Shown in pieces: positions 17,895 to 27,659 of a stretch of 64,000 nt of DNA. Positions within the stretch are counted from its first letter, which is position 1, and every line of letters starts with the position of its first letter. Position numbers and translations under genes: made by a program. The notes beneath the pieces are model-generated. The model was not told the DNA's origin. It did not search any database and saw nothing but the letters and a program-made list of their open reading frames with translations. The DNA is taken from positions 62,001 to 126,000 of the forward strand of contig NZ_JAXHLU010000013.1 of NCBI RefSeq assembly GCF_034521915.1, given 5' to 3'. Source of the stretch: Fodinibius sp034521915 (GTDB lineage Bacteria > Bacteroidota > Rhodothermia > Balneolales > Balneolaceae).

Positions 17895-18614
17895 ATGATT
17901 ATTAAACATATACGACTATTGTGCTATTTTGTGATACTACTGAGCACAGTTTTGCTCAGTGGATGTCAGGAGAAATCAAAATCTACCGTTTCAGACCAAG
18001 AAATTACCTATCAAGAAATTAGCTTCTTGGCTCTGGGTGATTCTTATACAATTGGCGAAAGCGTAGATGAAGAGGAGCGCTGGCCTGTTCAGCTTGCTGA
18101 TTCTCTCCGCCAGCACGGCTATTCTGTATCGCCTCCTGATATTATTGCCGAAACAGGCTGGACTACTGCTGACTTACAACAAGCGATTGACGAAGAGAAT
18201 CCCCAATCTAACTACGATCTCGTTTCCCTGCTTATAGGCGTTAATAACCAGTATCAAGGCTTGAATTTTGAACAGTTTGAACAGGAGTTTGAAGAGTTGC
18301 TTTCGCAGGCTATTACTTTTGCTGGAGATGATACGGCGGATGTGTTTGTGGTTTCAATCCCCAATTATGGAGCCACTCCATTTGGACAAATTCGTAATCC
18401 TGAGCAAATACGGCAAGAACTAAAGCAGTATAACGAGACCGCCGAATCCATTGCGCAAGAGTACGAAATAACATTTATCGACATCACCCCCATTTCTGAA
18501 AAAGCACTAGATAATCCGGAACTAACAGCCAGTGATGACTTACATCCTTCAGGAAAGATGTACCAGCTATGGGTGTCGAAAATGCTGCCATCAATTTTAC
18601 CTAAACTACAGTAA
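17895..18614 (+). CDS. SGNH/GDSL hydrolase lipoprotein
   Basis: A 239-residue esterase or lipase-like protein with a lipoprotein signal (lipobox LSGC, Cys about 24). SGNH blocks: FLALGDSYTIGE (Ser nucleophile, about 47-58), a GWTTADLQ block for the Gly position, LLIGVNNQYQG (Asn) and DDLHPSGKMY (catalytic Asp and His). It acts on ester bonds of unknown substrate. It lies 5 bases before the PLP dehydratase gene, so they probably share a transcript. Confidence 0.86.
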   Translation: MIIKHIRLLCYFVILLSTVLLSGCQEKSKSTVSDQEITYQEISFLALGDSYTIGESVDEEERWPVQLADSLRQHGYSVSPPDIIAETGWTTADLQQAIDEENPQSNYDLVSLLIGVNNQYQGLNFEQFEQEFEELLSQAITFAGDDTADVFVVSIPNYGATPFGQIRNPEQIRQELKQYNETAESIAQEYEITFIDITPISEKALDNPELTASDDLHPSGKMYQLWVSKMLPSILPKLQ

Positions 18615-18619
18615 TTAGA

Positions 18620-19576
18620 ATGGAGCTACTCAAAGAAATTGAACAAGCTCACAAGCGAATCCGGGATGATATTTTTCAAACGCCATTGATCTATACAAAT
18701 TGGCTGAGTAATCACTGCAATGGTGATGTCTACCTGAAGCTTGAAAGCGAACAAATTACCGGATCTTTTAAAGCGCGTGGCAGTTTAAACAAGCTCAAAT
18801 GGATACAGGAACAAAATCTTGACAGTCTGCCCGTTACTGCTTCAACGGGAAATCATGGACTTGGGTTTGCCCGTGCTTGTGATCTACTGGGTATTAAGGG
18901 AAAGGTCTTTCTTCCTCATAATGCGGTTGTATCTAAGGTAGAATCTATCAAGGCTTTTGATGTGGAAATCGAATTCCACGGAGATGATCCCTATACAACC
19001 GAAATGTACGCCCGTAAAACAGCAGAGGAAAACGGATGGATCTACGTATCACCCTATAATGATTCACAAATTATTGCGGGACAGGGAACCATAGGGATAG
19101 AAATATTGAATGCTATTTCAAAACCCGATAACATTTTAGCTACAGTGGGTGGCGGAGGTTTAATTTCGGGTATAGGTGCTTATGTAAAAGAGCAATCATC
19201 ACAAACAAATATCATTGGATGTCAGCCAGAAAACTCACCGGAGATGAGCGCAAGCGTGCGTGCCGGAGAATATCGCGAAGTGGAATCCAAGCCAACCCTT
19301 TCGGACGGTTCGGCCGGTGGATTTGAACGCGATTCTATCACTTTTGAGTTGTGCAAAAAGCTGGTAGATGATTTTGTTTTAATTTCTGAAGACGAAATTG
19401 CCGACAGTATCCGTTCTATGATCAAGCACCACAGCAAATTAATCGAAGGATCAGCGGGAGTGGCTATTGCAAGTTTACTAAAGCAGCCTGAACGTTTCGC
19501 AGATCAAACCACCGTTATTATTGTTTGTGGTGCGAATATTTCCGAAGATAAACTGCAATCTGTCTTGTGTGATTAA
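18620..19576 (+). CDS. Threonine/serine dehydratase-like PLP enzyme
   Basis: A 318-residue fold-type II PLP enzyme. ITGSFKARGSLNKL carries the Schiff-base Lys (about residue 51), TASTGNHGLGFA binds the substrate carboxylate, VGGGGLISG binds the PLP phosphate, and IIVCGANIS closes the core. There is no C-terminal ACT domain, unlike biosynthetic IlvA, so it resembles catabolic threonine dehydratase, serine racemase or hydroxyectoine-utilisation dehydratases. It is cytoplasmic and follows the GDSL gene by 5 bases. Confidence 0.85.
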   Translation: MELLKEIEQAHKRIRDDIFQTPLIYTNWLSNHCNGDVYLKLESEQITGSFKARGSLNKLKWIQEQNLDSLPVTASTGNHGLGFARACDLLGIKGKVFLPHNAVVSKVESIKAFDVEIEFHGDDPYTTEMYARKTAEENGWIYVSPYNDSQIIAGQGTIGIEILNAISKPDNILATVGGGGLISGIGAYVKEQSSQTNIIGCQPENSPEMSASVRAGEYREVESKPTLSDGSAGGFERDSITFELCKKLVDDFVLISEDEIADSIRSMIKHHSKLIEGSAGVAIASLLKQPERFADQTTVIIVCGANISEDKLQSVLCD

Positions 19577-19607
19577 TCCACTTAATTTCAACTAAATCAT
19601 TTATTCT

Positions 19608-20282
19608 ATGAGAGCCCTTACCCTTTTTCTTTCACTTTTCATTTTTACAGCAGCGGGACAAGCTCAGAACGAAATATCGATAAATGCCGCTGCGCAGGTG
19701 CTGGTTCCTGCAGATAAAATTGCTTTTCAAATCAACCTGAATGCTGAAGGTGATACCCCACAGGAAGCGTATGATCTTCACAAGGAAAGAGAGAACGTTT
19801 TGGTCCGGCAGCTAAAAAAGCATGACATAAAAGATGAAGACTTAAAGTTTGAACCTATCTCCATCAATAAAAGCTACAATGGTTCATATAGAAATAAAGA
19901 AGAGAAACGTATTCAAACGCGTCAAAACGTTATTGTAACGCTTGATAATTTTGATATCTACGAACAAATCCAGATCACGCTTATTGAAAATAATTTTGAT
20001 GAATTCAGCGGTAATTTTACATCCAGCGAATCTGAGAAAGGTGAAGATGAAGCCCTTAAAAAAGCATTAAAAATTGCACGTGAAAAAGCAGAAATTATTG
20101 CCAAAGAAACGGGTGTAACAATTTCAGGAATCAAAAATATCAGCCATTCATATAGTAGTCGCCCGCCCCGTCCAATGATGGAAATGGCTGCCAGTAAAGC
20201 TTCTGATAGCAGTCTGTTAGAATTTGACCAGACAGTAAGTGTTTCGGCAAATGTGTCGGTAACTTATAAATTCAAGAAATGA
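19608..20282 (+). CDS. SIMPL-domain (DUF541) exported protein
   Basis: A 224-residue protein with a signal peptide (MRALTLFLSLFIFTAAGQAQ) and a SIMPL/DUF541 domain over most of its length: ISINAAAQVLVPADKIAFQI, DEALKKALKIAREKAEIIAK, then ISGIKNISH and a closing VSVSANVSVTYKFKK. Members are periplasmic oligomeric proteins of unclear role in oxidative stress or membrane integrity. It is the last gene before a strong terminator, perhaps part of a run from 17895. Confidence 0.88.
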   Translation: MRALTLFLSLFIFTAAGQAQNEISINAAAQVLVPADKIAFQINLNAEGDTPQEAYDLHKERENVLVRQLKKHDIKDEDLKFEPISINKSYNGSYRNKEEKRIQTRQNVIVTLDNFDIYEQIQITLIENNFDEFSGNFTSSESEKGEDEALKKALKIAREKAEIIAKETGVTISGIKNISHSYSSRPPRPMMEMAASKASDSSLLEFDQTVSVSANVSVTYKFKK

Positions 20283-20294
20283 TTTCTAAAGTAA

Positions 20295-20332
20295 GGGATG
20301 CCATTGCTCTAAATGTCGGCATCCCTTTTTTA
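20295..20332 (+). terminator. Rho-independent terminator after SIMPL gene
   Basis: GGGATGCC (20295-20302) pairs perfectly with GGCATCCC (20318-20325), followed by TTTTTT. Confidence 0.93.
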
Positions 20333-21259
20333 ATTCCGAAAGTCTACATTGGGATTTCTGTAAATCGGTACCTCATTAACGGCCTCAAAAAAATCTTTCG
20401 CTTTTGTTAGATCTTCTTTGTCATTAATAGCATACGGCCAATACTGTTCCACATTACCACGTCCCATCAACAGCTGCATAGTTCCCTGCGATTTGTGCTC
20501 GGCAATCACCCAGTTACCAATAATCTTGTAATCCAGCCGATTATCAAATCCGAACTTTTGCGTACGATCAAACTCCATCGGCTCCTGTCCTTCCATCAGC
20601 CTGGAAATCGGATAACCCTCCAACTGGGAATAGTTAGTTTTCTCTCCCAATGAATCAGTAATGGTTGTAGCAAAAACAAGGGGGCGTTCTTCTTCGGGAA
20701 GATCTTGTATCACTTGCAAAGCCAAAATTGCAGAGGCTTTATGGTGTCCATGTGTGGTTTTCGAAGGAATCATAGTAAATACAAAGTCGTACTGTTCCTC
20801 CTTCAGAATTTTTTCCAGTCGTTGCTTAATCCAGTCCGTATTCCATCGCTGCATGGCCGGCTCAACATCTTTCGAATACTCGAAATCAGTCTGATCAAAA
20901 AAGAAGTAGTTGCGCATTCCCACGATTTTACCGCCGGCCATCAATTCCCGTTTACGGATACTTGGCAGATACTCGCGGCCTACCTCCTCTTTATCAAGTT
21001 CACGGTTATAAATATAATTTCCCAGGGTTGAGTACTTATATCCTCCTTCACCGTTAGTCATAATTGCGAGATCTACGACGCCATCCAGCAAATGCGTAGT
21101 CTTGAAAACCGTGGCCGCAAAAAGGGCATCATCATCGGGATGGGCGGTTACCAGCAATATTTTTGGTTCATAATCAAGCTCCTGAGCTTGGGCTTGTTCC
21201 GTAAATCCGAATAAAAAAAGTAAGGTGACAATTAAGAAAATCCCTTTTATTCTGCGCAT
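20330..21259 (-). CDS. PIG-L family deacetylase, exported
   Basis: A 309-residue LmbE/PIG-L zinc deacetylase with a signal peptide (first 25 residues, cleavage near AQAQ). The zinc motif VTAHPDDDALFA (about 36-47) and the distal HGHHKASA (about 170-177) are present, with the NGEGG loop of the family. It removes N-acetyl groups from sugar-containing substrates; export suggests action on extracytoplasmic glycans. It lies 17 bases downstream of the TesA-like gene on the same strand. Confidence 0.88.
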   Translation of the reverse strand: MRRIKGIFLIVTLLFLFGFTEQAQAQELDYEPKILLVTAHPDDDALFAATVFKTTHLLDGVVDLAIMTNGEGGYKYSTLGNYIYNRELDKEEVGREYLPSIRKRELMAGGKIVGMRNYFFFDQTDFEYSKDVEPAMQRWNTDWIKQRLEKILKEEQYDFVFTMIPSKTTHGHHKASAILALQVIQDLPEEERPLVFATTITDSLGEKTNYSQLEGYPISRLMEGQEPMEFDRTQKFGFDNRLDYKIIGNWVIAEHKSQGTMQLLMGRGNVEQYWPYAINDKEDLTKAKDFFEAVNEVPIYRNPNVDFRN

Positions 21260-21276
21260 AATAATAGTGAATACTT

Positions 21277-21924
21277 TTAATTAGTATGGTTTTCTGCTCT
21301 TTTAGATTTCAATATCGGTTTTAACACCTTCCACGTTTTCTCAGCCAACAACCTGTGTCCTGCTTCTGTCGGATGAATTCCATCAGACTGCATTAATTCC
21401 GAATTACCCCCCAGTTCATCTAAAAAATAAGGAATTAGTTCGGCATTATTTTCTTTAGCCAAGTCGGGATATATCTCCTTAAACTTAGTGGTGTAGTCGG
21501 GACCTAAATTAGGCGGTACCTGCATGCCAGTAATAATAATTCTCGCATCCGGATACTTGGCTTCTACCCTATCAATAATATTCTGCAAATTTTTCTTCGT
21601 TGTATTCAAATCAATGCCCCGAAGTCCGTCATTGCCACCCAGCTCAAGCACAAAAACAGATACCGGCTGACGCAACATCCAATCGATTCGGGATAAACCG
21701 CCGGCTGAGGTTTCACCGCTCGATCCCCCATTAACCGCTTTGAAATTCCAACCCAGTGAATCAATCTTCTGCTGAATAAAGGCCGGAAAAGCATTTTCTT
21801 CTCCTACTCCATATCCTGCAGTAATACTATCACCAAAGAAAAGTATGCGTTTTTGGGATTCCTGTCCTAAGAGCAACATCGGAAGTAAAAAAATCAAAAC
21901 AATAGCCGTCAAAATCCGTTTCAT
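21277..21924 (-). CDS. tesA: Arylesterase / acyl-CoA thioesterase I-like SGNH hydrolase
   Basis: A 215-residue periplasmic SGNH enzyme with a signal peptide (MKRILTAIVLIFLLPMLLLG). Blocks: ILFFGDSITAGYGVG (nucleophile Ser), NGGSSGETSAGG (Gly), LELGGNDGLRG (Asn), SDGIHPTEAGH (Asp/His). This is the TesA/lysophospholipase L1 pattern. It is divergent from a YbbA/YbbP-type ABC exporter, the same arrangement as tesA-ybbA-ybbP in E. coli, which supports the orthology. Confidence 0.88.
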   Translation of the reverse strand: MKRILTAIVLIFLLPMLLLGQESQKRILFFGDSITAGYGVGEENAFPAFIQQKIDSLGWNFKAVNGGSSGETSAGGLSRIDWMLRQPVSVFVLELGGNDGLRGIDLNTTKKNLQNIIDRVEAKYPDARIIITGMQVPPNLGPDYTTKFKEIYPDLAKENNAELIPYFLDELGGNSELMQSDGIHPTEAGHRLLAEKTWKVLKPILKSKRAENHTN

Positions 21925-22047
21925 TAATCAGTAAGCGTAAATTATTGTTATAGCATTTTCATTTAGGTTGGGAAACGCTTTCCTTTACGGAATGATTCAC
22001 CCGTTGGTAGATGTTACTACCCATAATTCAATTATGATATTATTTTT

Positions 22048-22767
22048 ATGGCTTTAGATCCAATTCTGGAAGTTACAAATCTTACTCAACAATTTAGAAG
22101 TGGCGATAAAAAATTAACCGTTCTCGATCACGTCGACTTTTCAGTAGAAGAAGGTACCACTTGTTCTATCGTGGGACCATCCGGCAGCGGAAAAACGACC
22201 TTGCTAGGACTTTGTGCAGGGCTCGATCGTCCAACAACCGGAGAAGTAACACTCAATGGTGTAAAATTAGGCCCGTTAAATGAAGACCAACGCGCCGAGG
22301 TTCGCAATAAACACGTGGGATTTGTTTTTCAAACCTTTCAACTGGTGCCCACCCTTACCGCTTTAGAAAACGTAATGGTTCCGCTTGAACTCCGAGGAGT
22401 AAAAACATCCGAGGTAAAACGAAATGCCGAAGAATTACTTACACAAGTTGGGCTTGCTGATCGGATGAGTCACTATCCTGCTCAACTTTCAGGTGGCGAA
22501 CAGCAGCGCGTTGCTATTGCAAGAGCATTCATCAATAAACCAAAGATTCTTTTTGCAGATGAACCCACCGGAAACCTTGACTCCGAAACAGGGGGCACTA
22601 TCGAAGAATTGCTCTTCGATCTCAATAAAGCCCGCGGCACTACTCTTGTTTTGGTAACGCATGATTTATCACTGGCCGAGCAGTGTCAGCGTATCATCCG
22701 GTTAAAAAATGGTCAGATCCACAAAGACGAATGGATTGACAAACCAACTGCAGAACAGGTTCAATAA
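22048..22767 (+). CDS. ybbA: ABC transporter ATP-binding protein, YbbA/LolD type
   Basis: A 239-residue ATPase with Walker A GPSGSGKTT, Q-loop QTFQLVPTLTALENV, signature LSGGEQQRVAIARAF and Walker B ILFADEPTGNLDSETG. These are features of the MacB/LolD-type exporters that work with FtsX-domain permeases. It is followed after 21 bases by such a permease and is divergent from tesA. The pair probably moves lipid or lipoprotein-like molecules, or drives a mechanotransmission process, rather than classical import. Confidence 0.88.
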   Translation: MALDPILEVTNLTQQFRSGDKKLTVLDHVDFSVEEGTTCSIVGPSGSGKTTLLGLCAGLDRPTTGEVTLNGVKLGPLNEDQRAEVRNKHVGFVFQTFQLVPTLTALENVMVPLELRGVKTSEVKRNAEELLTQVGLADRMSHYPAQLSGGEQQRVAIARAFINKPKILFADEPTGNLDSETGGTIEELLFDLNKARGTTLVLVTHDLSLAEQCQRIIRLKNGQIHKDEWIDKPTAEQVQ

Positions 22768-22788
22768 GAGTTTTTAGATATCAGATTT

Positions 22789-25335
22789 ATGTCATCATTC
22801 TTTTCTAAATGGTCATGGAAGATGGCCTGGCGCGATGCCCGATCCAATAAAAAGCGATTGTTCGTTTACATTTCTGCCATCATTATCGGCGTGGCGGCAC
22901 AGGTAGCAATTACTTCGTTTCGTGACAGCCTCAATAATACGATCAATAATCAGTCGAAAGAACTACTGGGAGCCGACCTCAAAATTGAAACCGAGCAGCC
23001 TCCGCCCGATACGCTTACCGCCTATTTTGATACCTTGGGCGGCGAACAATCCACCATTACGGAATTTCCATCCATGGTTTTGTTTCCACAAAACGGGAGT
23101 ACGCGACTGGCTAACGTCCGCGCGCTGGAAGGGAATTTTCCCTTTTACGGGGCACTCGAAACCATCCCAAAAGAAGCAGCCCAAACGTTCAAAACGGATA
23201 CCACTGCCCTCGTCGATCAGGCGCTGTTGACCCAATTTAATATTGGGGTTGGTGATTCCATCAAAGTCGGAGAAGTTACATTTACTATTGGAGGTGGAAT
23301 TACCAAAGTCCCCGGAGAGGCCGCGGCCGCAGCAATGGTAGGTCCCCGCGTATTTATTCCCGCTTCAATGCTGGAGGCTACAAATCTTGTACAGCGCGGC
23401 AGTCGTGTGGAATATAAGCAGTACTTTAGTTTTGCCGATGAACGGGATATGAAGGCCATCGAAGCACGCGTCGACTCGCTGCAAGATGCTCTCGGCATTG
23501 ATATCGACACGGAAACCGTAGAAGAACGGCGTGAAGAAATCGGTGAGGCGGTTGGTAATCTTGGCAAATTCCTCAATCTCGTTGGCTTTATCGCCCTGCT
23601 GCTGGGTGGGATAGGTGTGGCAAGTTCCATCCATGTGTATATCAATCAAAAGATCAGCACGGCTTCTGTTCTTCGATGTTTTGGAGCTTCCTCTAATCAG
23701 ACGATGAGTATCTTTCTGATTCAATCCATTGTTTTGGGATTCCTGGGAGCCCTTGCAGGCACGATAATCGGAGTAGGTGTTCAATATTTATTACCAGGAT
23801 TATTTAGTGATTTTCTGCCGGTTAATGTAGAACTAACTACCTCTTGGTTGGCTATTGGACTCGGACTCTTTACCGGTACTGGTGTTGCCCTTGCTTTCGC
23901 CCTTCTGCCGCTTCTGGCGCTCCGTAAGGCTTCTCCGCTGTATGCTCTGCGCACGATGGAGGGATCAATTACAGAACTGCTCTCAAACAAGACAAAAACA
24001 ATTATTTACGTAGCTATAGCGCTTGTTGTTATGGGATATGCTACCCTGCTTACATCCGATTGGATTATAGGCGGATTATTTACTGCCGGGATGATTATCT
24101 CTTTCGGATTACTCTGGCTGGTCGCAAAATTATTGATCAAGCTTATTCACCGATTCTTTCCCTCTCACTGGTCATATGTCTGGCGGCAGGGATTGGCGAA
24201 TTTATACCGCCCTCACAACCAAACAACCACGCTTATGCTTTCTTTGGGATTGGGTATGCTGCTGGTAAGCACGCTCTACTTTAGTCAGGATATGCTGATG
24301 GAGGAACTCGATTTTGCCACCCGCGATGATGCTCCCAACCTCATTTTCTTTGATATCCAACCCGATCAAAACGAGGGCCTTAATCAACTGCTTGAAGAAA
24401 ACAATGTACCCATTCTTCAAAATGTGCCCATGGTAACCATGCGACTGGATTCACTTCGTGGACGCAGCACTCAGGAAATTGATGACGACAGCACCAATAA
24501 CGTCCGCGGCTGGGCACTGCAAAGAGAGTATCGATCCACCTATCGCGACAGCCTAATTGATTCCGAAACAATACTCAAAGGCGAATGGATTGGACAAGCC
24601 CCCGATACCGGGCGCGTTCCCGTATCAGCAGCCAAAGAAATTTCCGAGGATCTCAACTTAGAAATTGGCGATTCGCTTACATTTGATGTACAAGGAGTAC
24701 CCGTGGAAGCTTATGTAGGAAGTATTCGAGAGGTAGATTTCCAGCGCGTGCAACCCAACTTTTTCATGCTCTTCCCCACAGGTGTTTTAGAACCTGCGCC
24801 CCAAATTTATGTCACCGTTTCTCGGGCTCCCAACCAAGATATTTCGGCTTCTATTCAACAATCGGTAGTTCAGAAATATCCCAATGTTTCAGCTATTGAT
24901 GTGAGTCGCATCCTTGAGACCATCAATCAGTTTATCGATAAAATTTCGTTTGCTGTACAGTTTATGGCGCTGTTCAGTATTATTACCGGACTTATCGTCC
25001 TTGCCAGCTCTGTAGCTACCAGCCGATTCCAGCGTATTAAAGAAAGTGTATTGCTAAGGACTCTCGGAGCCAGCAAAAAACAGATCATCCAAATACTATC
25101 AGTAGAATATCTATTTCTGGGTATTCTATCTGCACTTACAGGACTTATTCTTTCAGTAGGTGCTACATGGCTATTAGGCTACTTCTATTTTGATATCACT
25201 TTTGTACCCAACCTCTGGGTTATAATTCTGGGCACGTTAATCGTTACCGGACTTACCATTTTAATTGGTATGTTTAACAGCCGAATCGTCTACAAAAAAA
25301 CTCCTCTCGAAGTCTTACGCATGGAAGCTACGTAA
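22789..25335 (+). CDS. ybbP: FtsX-like permease, YbbP type
   Basis: An 848-residue membrane protein with one N-terminal helix, a large periplasmic domain (about 45-240), a block of three helices with the FtsX signature (LLGGIGVASSIHVYINQKIS, VLRCFGAS), further central helices, a second periplasmic domain (about 480-690) and a C-terminal FtsX block (VATSRFQRIKESVLLRTLGA). The duplicated FtsX layout with roughly ten helices matches YbbP. It partners the ATPase just upstream. Confidence 0.87.
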   Translation: MSSFFSKWSWKMAWRDARSNKKRLFVYISAIIIGVAAQVAITSFRDSLNNTINNQSKELLGADLKIETEQPPPDTLTAYFDTLGGEQSTITEFPSMVLFPQNGSTRLANVRALEGNFPFYGALETIPKEAAQTFKTDTTALVDQALLTQFNIGVGDSIKVGEVTFTIGGGITKVPGEAAAAAMVGPRVFIPASMLEATNLVQRGSRVEYKQYFSFADERDMKAIEARVDSLQDALGIDIDTETVEERREEIGEAVGNLGKFLNLVGFIALLLGGIGVASSIHVYINQKISTASVLRCFGASSNQTMSIFLIQSIVLGFLGALAGTIIGVGVQYLLPGLFSDFLPVNVELTTSWLAIGLGLFTGTGVALAFALLPLLALRKASPLYALRTMEGSITELLSNKTKTIIYVAIALVVMGYATLLTSDWIIGGLFTAGMIISFGLLWLVAKLLIKLIHRFFPSHWSYVWRQGLANLYRPHNQTTTLMLSLGLGMLLVSTLYFSQDMLMEELDFATRDDAPNLIFFDIQPDQNEGLNQLLEENNVPILQNVPMVTMRLDSLRGRSTQEIDDDSTNNVRGWALQREYRSTYRDSLIDSETILKGEWIGQAPDTGRVPVSAAKEISEDLNLEIGDSLTFDVQGVPVEAYVGSIREVDFQRVQPNFFMLFPTGVLEPAPQIYVTVSRAPNQDISASIQQSVVQKYPNVSAIDVSRILETINQFIDKISFAVQFMALFSIITGLIVLASSVATSRFQRIKESVLLRTLGASKKQIIQILSVEYLFLGILSALTGLILSVGATWLLGYFYFDITFVPNLWVIILGTLIVTGLTILIGMFNSRIVYKKTPLEVLRMEAT

Positions 25336-25339
25336 AACG

Positions 25340-25510
25340 ATGGATATCAAACAGAAAACAAATTTGATCTCCCTCATCATACTGCTGGTATGTATTTTAG
25401 TGTCTATTCTAATCTATCAGTACACAGGCAACATCGTTGTGGCTTTATTTATTGCTCCTCCTATTATCCATTGGATTCTAAGAAAAAGAAACAGTTCGGA
25501 ACATTTATAA
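25340..25510 (+). CDS. Small two-helix membrane protein, unknown
   Basis: A 56-residue product beginning MDIKQKTNLISLIILLVCIL. ATG 25340 is preferred over the frame's earlier start inside ybbP because it begins four bases after the ybbP stop and gives a clean membrane protein. It has two hydrophobic stretches (about 9-27 and 30-46) and a basic end RKRNSSEHL. I do not recognise a family. Its position suggests translational coupling to the exporter. Confidence 0.65.
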   Translation: MDIKQKTNLISLIILLVCILVSILIYQYTGNIVVALFIAPPIIHWILRKRNSSEHL

Positions 25511-25595
25511 ATTAATCGCAAATTCTTTTACAATTTGTATTAAGATTGCAGCTTAACCATATTATTGCCACTGTTTAAACAAAACATCTATTGAT

Positions 25596-26717
25596 ATGGC
25601 TACTTCGGGTAAGATTACAAATATGCTGCCAAGCATACGATTTCGCAAAGCAGGGCATCGTAAAAAGCCGGGAACGGCGCCGGGGACCATTGAGCATATT
25701 GGTGAACGGCACATGGATGAAATCAAAATCACCGTTCATGATTACGATGAAGAACAGATTGATGAGATTCCAATTAATAAAATTCAAAAAGTCCAACCTT
25801 ATTTAGATGCTCCTTCAAAAACCTGGGTGCAGGTACGAGGCCTACATGACACTGAGAAACTGAAATCGATCTGGAATTTCTTTAATCTGCATCCACTCAT
25901 TCAAGAAGATATCGTTCACACGGCGCAACGCCCCAAGGTAGAAGTCTACGATAATTGTATCTTTTTTGTACTTCGTCTGCTTTCGTATTCCCAAGAGGAA
26001 CAAAGAATTAAGGCTGAACAAATCAGCATTGTGCTTGGCAAAAATTACGTACTTTCATTTCAGGAAACTGATATTGATCATTTTAAGCCCATTATTAATC
26101 GCTTGGCAATAAAAGGATCACGCATCCGAAAGCACGGTACCGACTATCTGACCTATGCCTTGGTTGACGCTGTTGTGGATTATTACTTCAATATCATAGA
26201 ACACATAGCTGAAGATATTGAACGACTTGAAGACGAACTGCTTAAAGACCCTGAGGATCACCTGTTGACAGAGATACATAAAATCAGGCGTGAAATTATC
26301 TTCTTTCGAAAGTCGGTTTGGCCATTACGTGATGCCATCAATACAGCTATCAGAGATGAATCTGAATTTATTCATGATAACACAAAAATATATCTCCGTG
26401 ATGTTTACGATCACATGATTCAGGTAATTGATAACATCGAAAATTACCGCGACATGATTCTGGGTCTGCATGATATGTATATGTCCCACGTGAGCAATAA
26501 AATGAACGAGGTAATGAAAGTGCTCACCATAATTGCCACCATTTTTATTCCATTGACATTTGTTGCCGGAATTTATGGGATGAATTTTGATCCCGGAGCA
26601 AGTCCCTATAACATGCCGGAACTCAGTTGGTATTGGGGGTATCCCGCCGCGATGGCTGTAATGGCAATAATTGCCGTAATTATGATTTTCTACTTTAAAC
26701 GGAAAGGCTGGTTCTGA
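25596..26717 (+). CDS. corA: Magnesium/cobalt transporter CorA
   Basis: A 373-residue CorA. A large soluble N-terminal funnel domain (about 30-310) with the VQVRGLHD and QRPKVEVYDNCIFFVLRLL segments is followed by a long stalk helix and two C-terminal membrane helices. The selectivity motif YGMNFD is between them (about 329-334). The C-terminal KRKGWF basic tail is typical. It imports Mg2+ (also Co2+/Ni2+) as a pentamer in the inner membrane. Confidence 0.93.
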   Translation: MATSGKITNMLPSIRFRKAGHRKKPGTAPGTIEHIGERHMDEIKITVHDYDEEQIDEIPINKIQKVQPYLDAPSKTWVQVRGLHDTEKLKSIWNFFNLHPLIQEDIVHTAQRPKVEVYDNCIFFVLRLLSYSQEEQRIKAEQISIVLGKNYVLSFQETDIDHFKPIINRLAIKGSRIRKHGTDYLTYALVDAVVDYYFNIIEHIAEDIERLEDELLKDPEDHLLTEIHKIRREIIFFRKSVWPLRDAINTAIRDESEFIHDNTKIYLRDVYDHMIQVIDNIENYRDMILGLHDMYMSHVSNKMNEVMKVLTIIATIFIPLTFVAGIYGMNFDPGASPYNMPELSWYWGYPAAMAVMAIIAVIMIFYFKRKGWF

Positions 26718-26771
26718 GATAAAAAGATATTTTTGTATTTTAAATAAAGCATTTAATCAAATACTACCATC

Positions 26772-27653
26772 ATGGAAAATATAAAAATACTTGTCCCGCT
26801 CGACTTTTCTGACCTTGGCTCAATAGCGCTACATTCCGCCGAGAAACTGGCAAAACTATTTAATGGAAGCGTCACTCCTTTCCACTCCTACCTGCCACTT
26901 AATGAGGTTGATGGTGGTCCTTACATGTTTGGAATGGGAACGTCTACGATGGAAGATTTTGATGAAATTGAGGAAGCACTCCACGAACGACTGTCAGAAC
27001 TGGCCAAGGATGAAATTGATTCCTCACTAGTTACTGAACCATTGATTTCTATCGGCAATCCGGCCCAATCTATTGTGGAGGAATCCGAAGATTTTGATAT
27101 GATTGTAATGACTACCCACGGCCGAACGGGATTTTCCCGGTTTTTCCTGGGATCTGTTTCCGAGAAGGTTCTTCGAATAGCTCATGTGCCTGTTTTGATT
27201 GTTAATGAAGAACGGGAACTTACAAATTTAGAGCGCATAATGGTGACGACAGATTTCTCTGATCACTCAAAGGAAGCCTTCCCGGTCGCTATGGACATTG
27301 CTAAAAAAGCCAATGCCAAACTGGAGCTGGTTAACGTAATGGCGTATGATCCTCAGCACGAAGACGAGCCTGATGATTCCAAGAAACAATTGCGCGAACA
27401 GCGGCTCAAAGTTTTAGCCAAAGAAGAGATGCACAAATTGGGCGATCTGCTGGAGACTAAATTAATAACGTCAGAAGACACCCCGCACGAGGCTATTCTT
27501 AATTACAACCTTGAGAATCCTCACGATCTTATTGTAATGTCTACGGTGGGACGTACCGGAATCGACTACCTTATGATGGGGAGTACCACTGCAAATGTTG
27601 CCCGACATGTAAAAAGTCCCGTACTTAGCGTTAACCCCAAAACCAATAAGTAA
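26772..27653 (+). CDS. Tandem universal stress protein
   Basis: A 293-residue cytoplasmic protein made of two Usp domains. The first begins KILVPLDFSDLG and ends with HGRTGFSRFFLGSVSEKVLR, APVLIV-like HVPVLIV. The second begins RIMVTTDFSDHSKEAFPV and ends VGRTGIDYLMMGSTTANVAR, SPVLSV. Both carry the G-x2-G-x9-G-(S/T) nucleotide-binding pattern, so ATP binding is likely. It follows corA by 54 bases. Confidence 0.9.
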   Translation: MENIKILVPLDFSDLGSIALHSAEKLAKLFNGSVTPFHSYLPLNEVDGGPYMFGMGTSTMEDFDEIEEALHERLSELAKDEIDSSLVTEPLISIGNPAQSIVEESEDFDMIVMTTHGRTGFSRFFLGSVSEKVLRIAHVPVLIVNEERELTNLERIMVTTDFSDHSKEAFPVAMDIAKKANAKLELVNVMAYDPQHEDEPDDSKKQLREQRLKVLAKEEMHKLGDLLETKLITSEDTPHEAILNYNLENPHDLIVMSTVGRTGIDYLMMGSTTANVARHVKSPVLSVNPKTNK

Positions 27654-27659
27654 CTGTTA

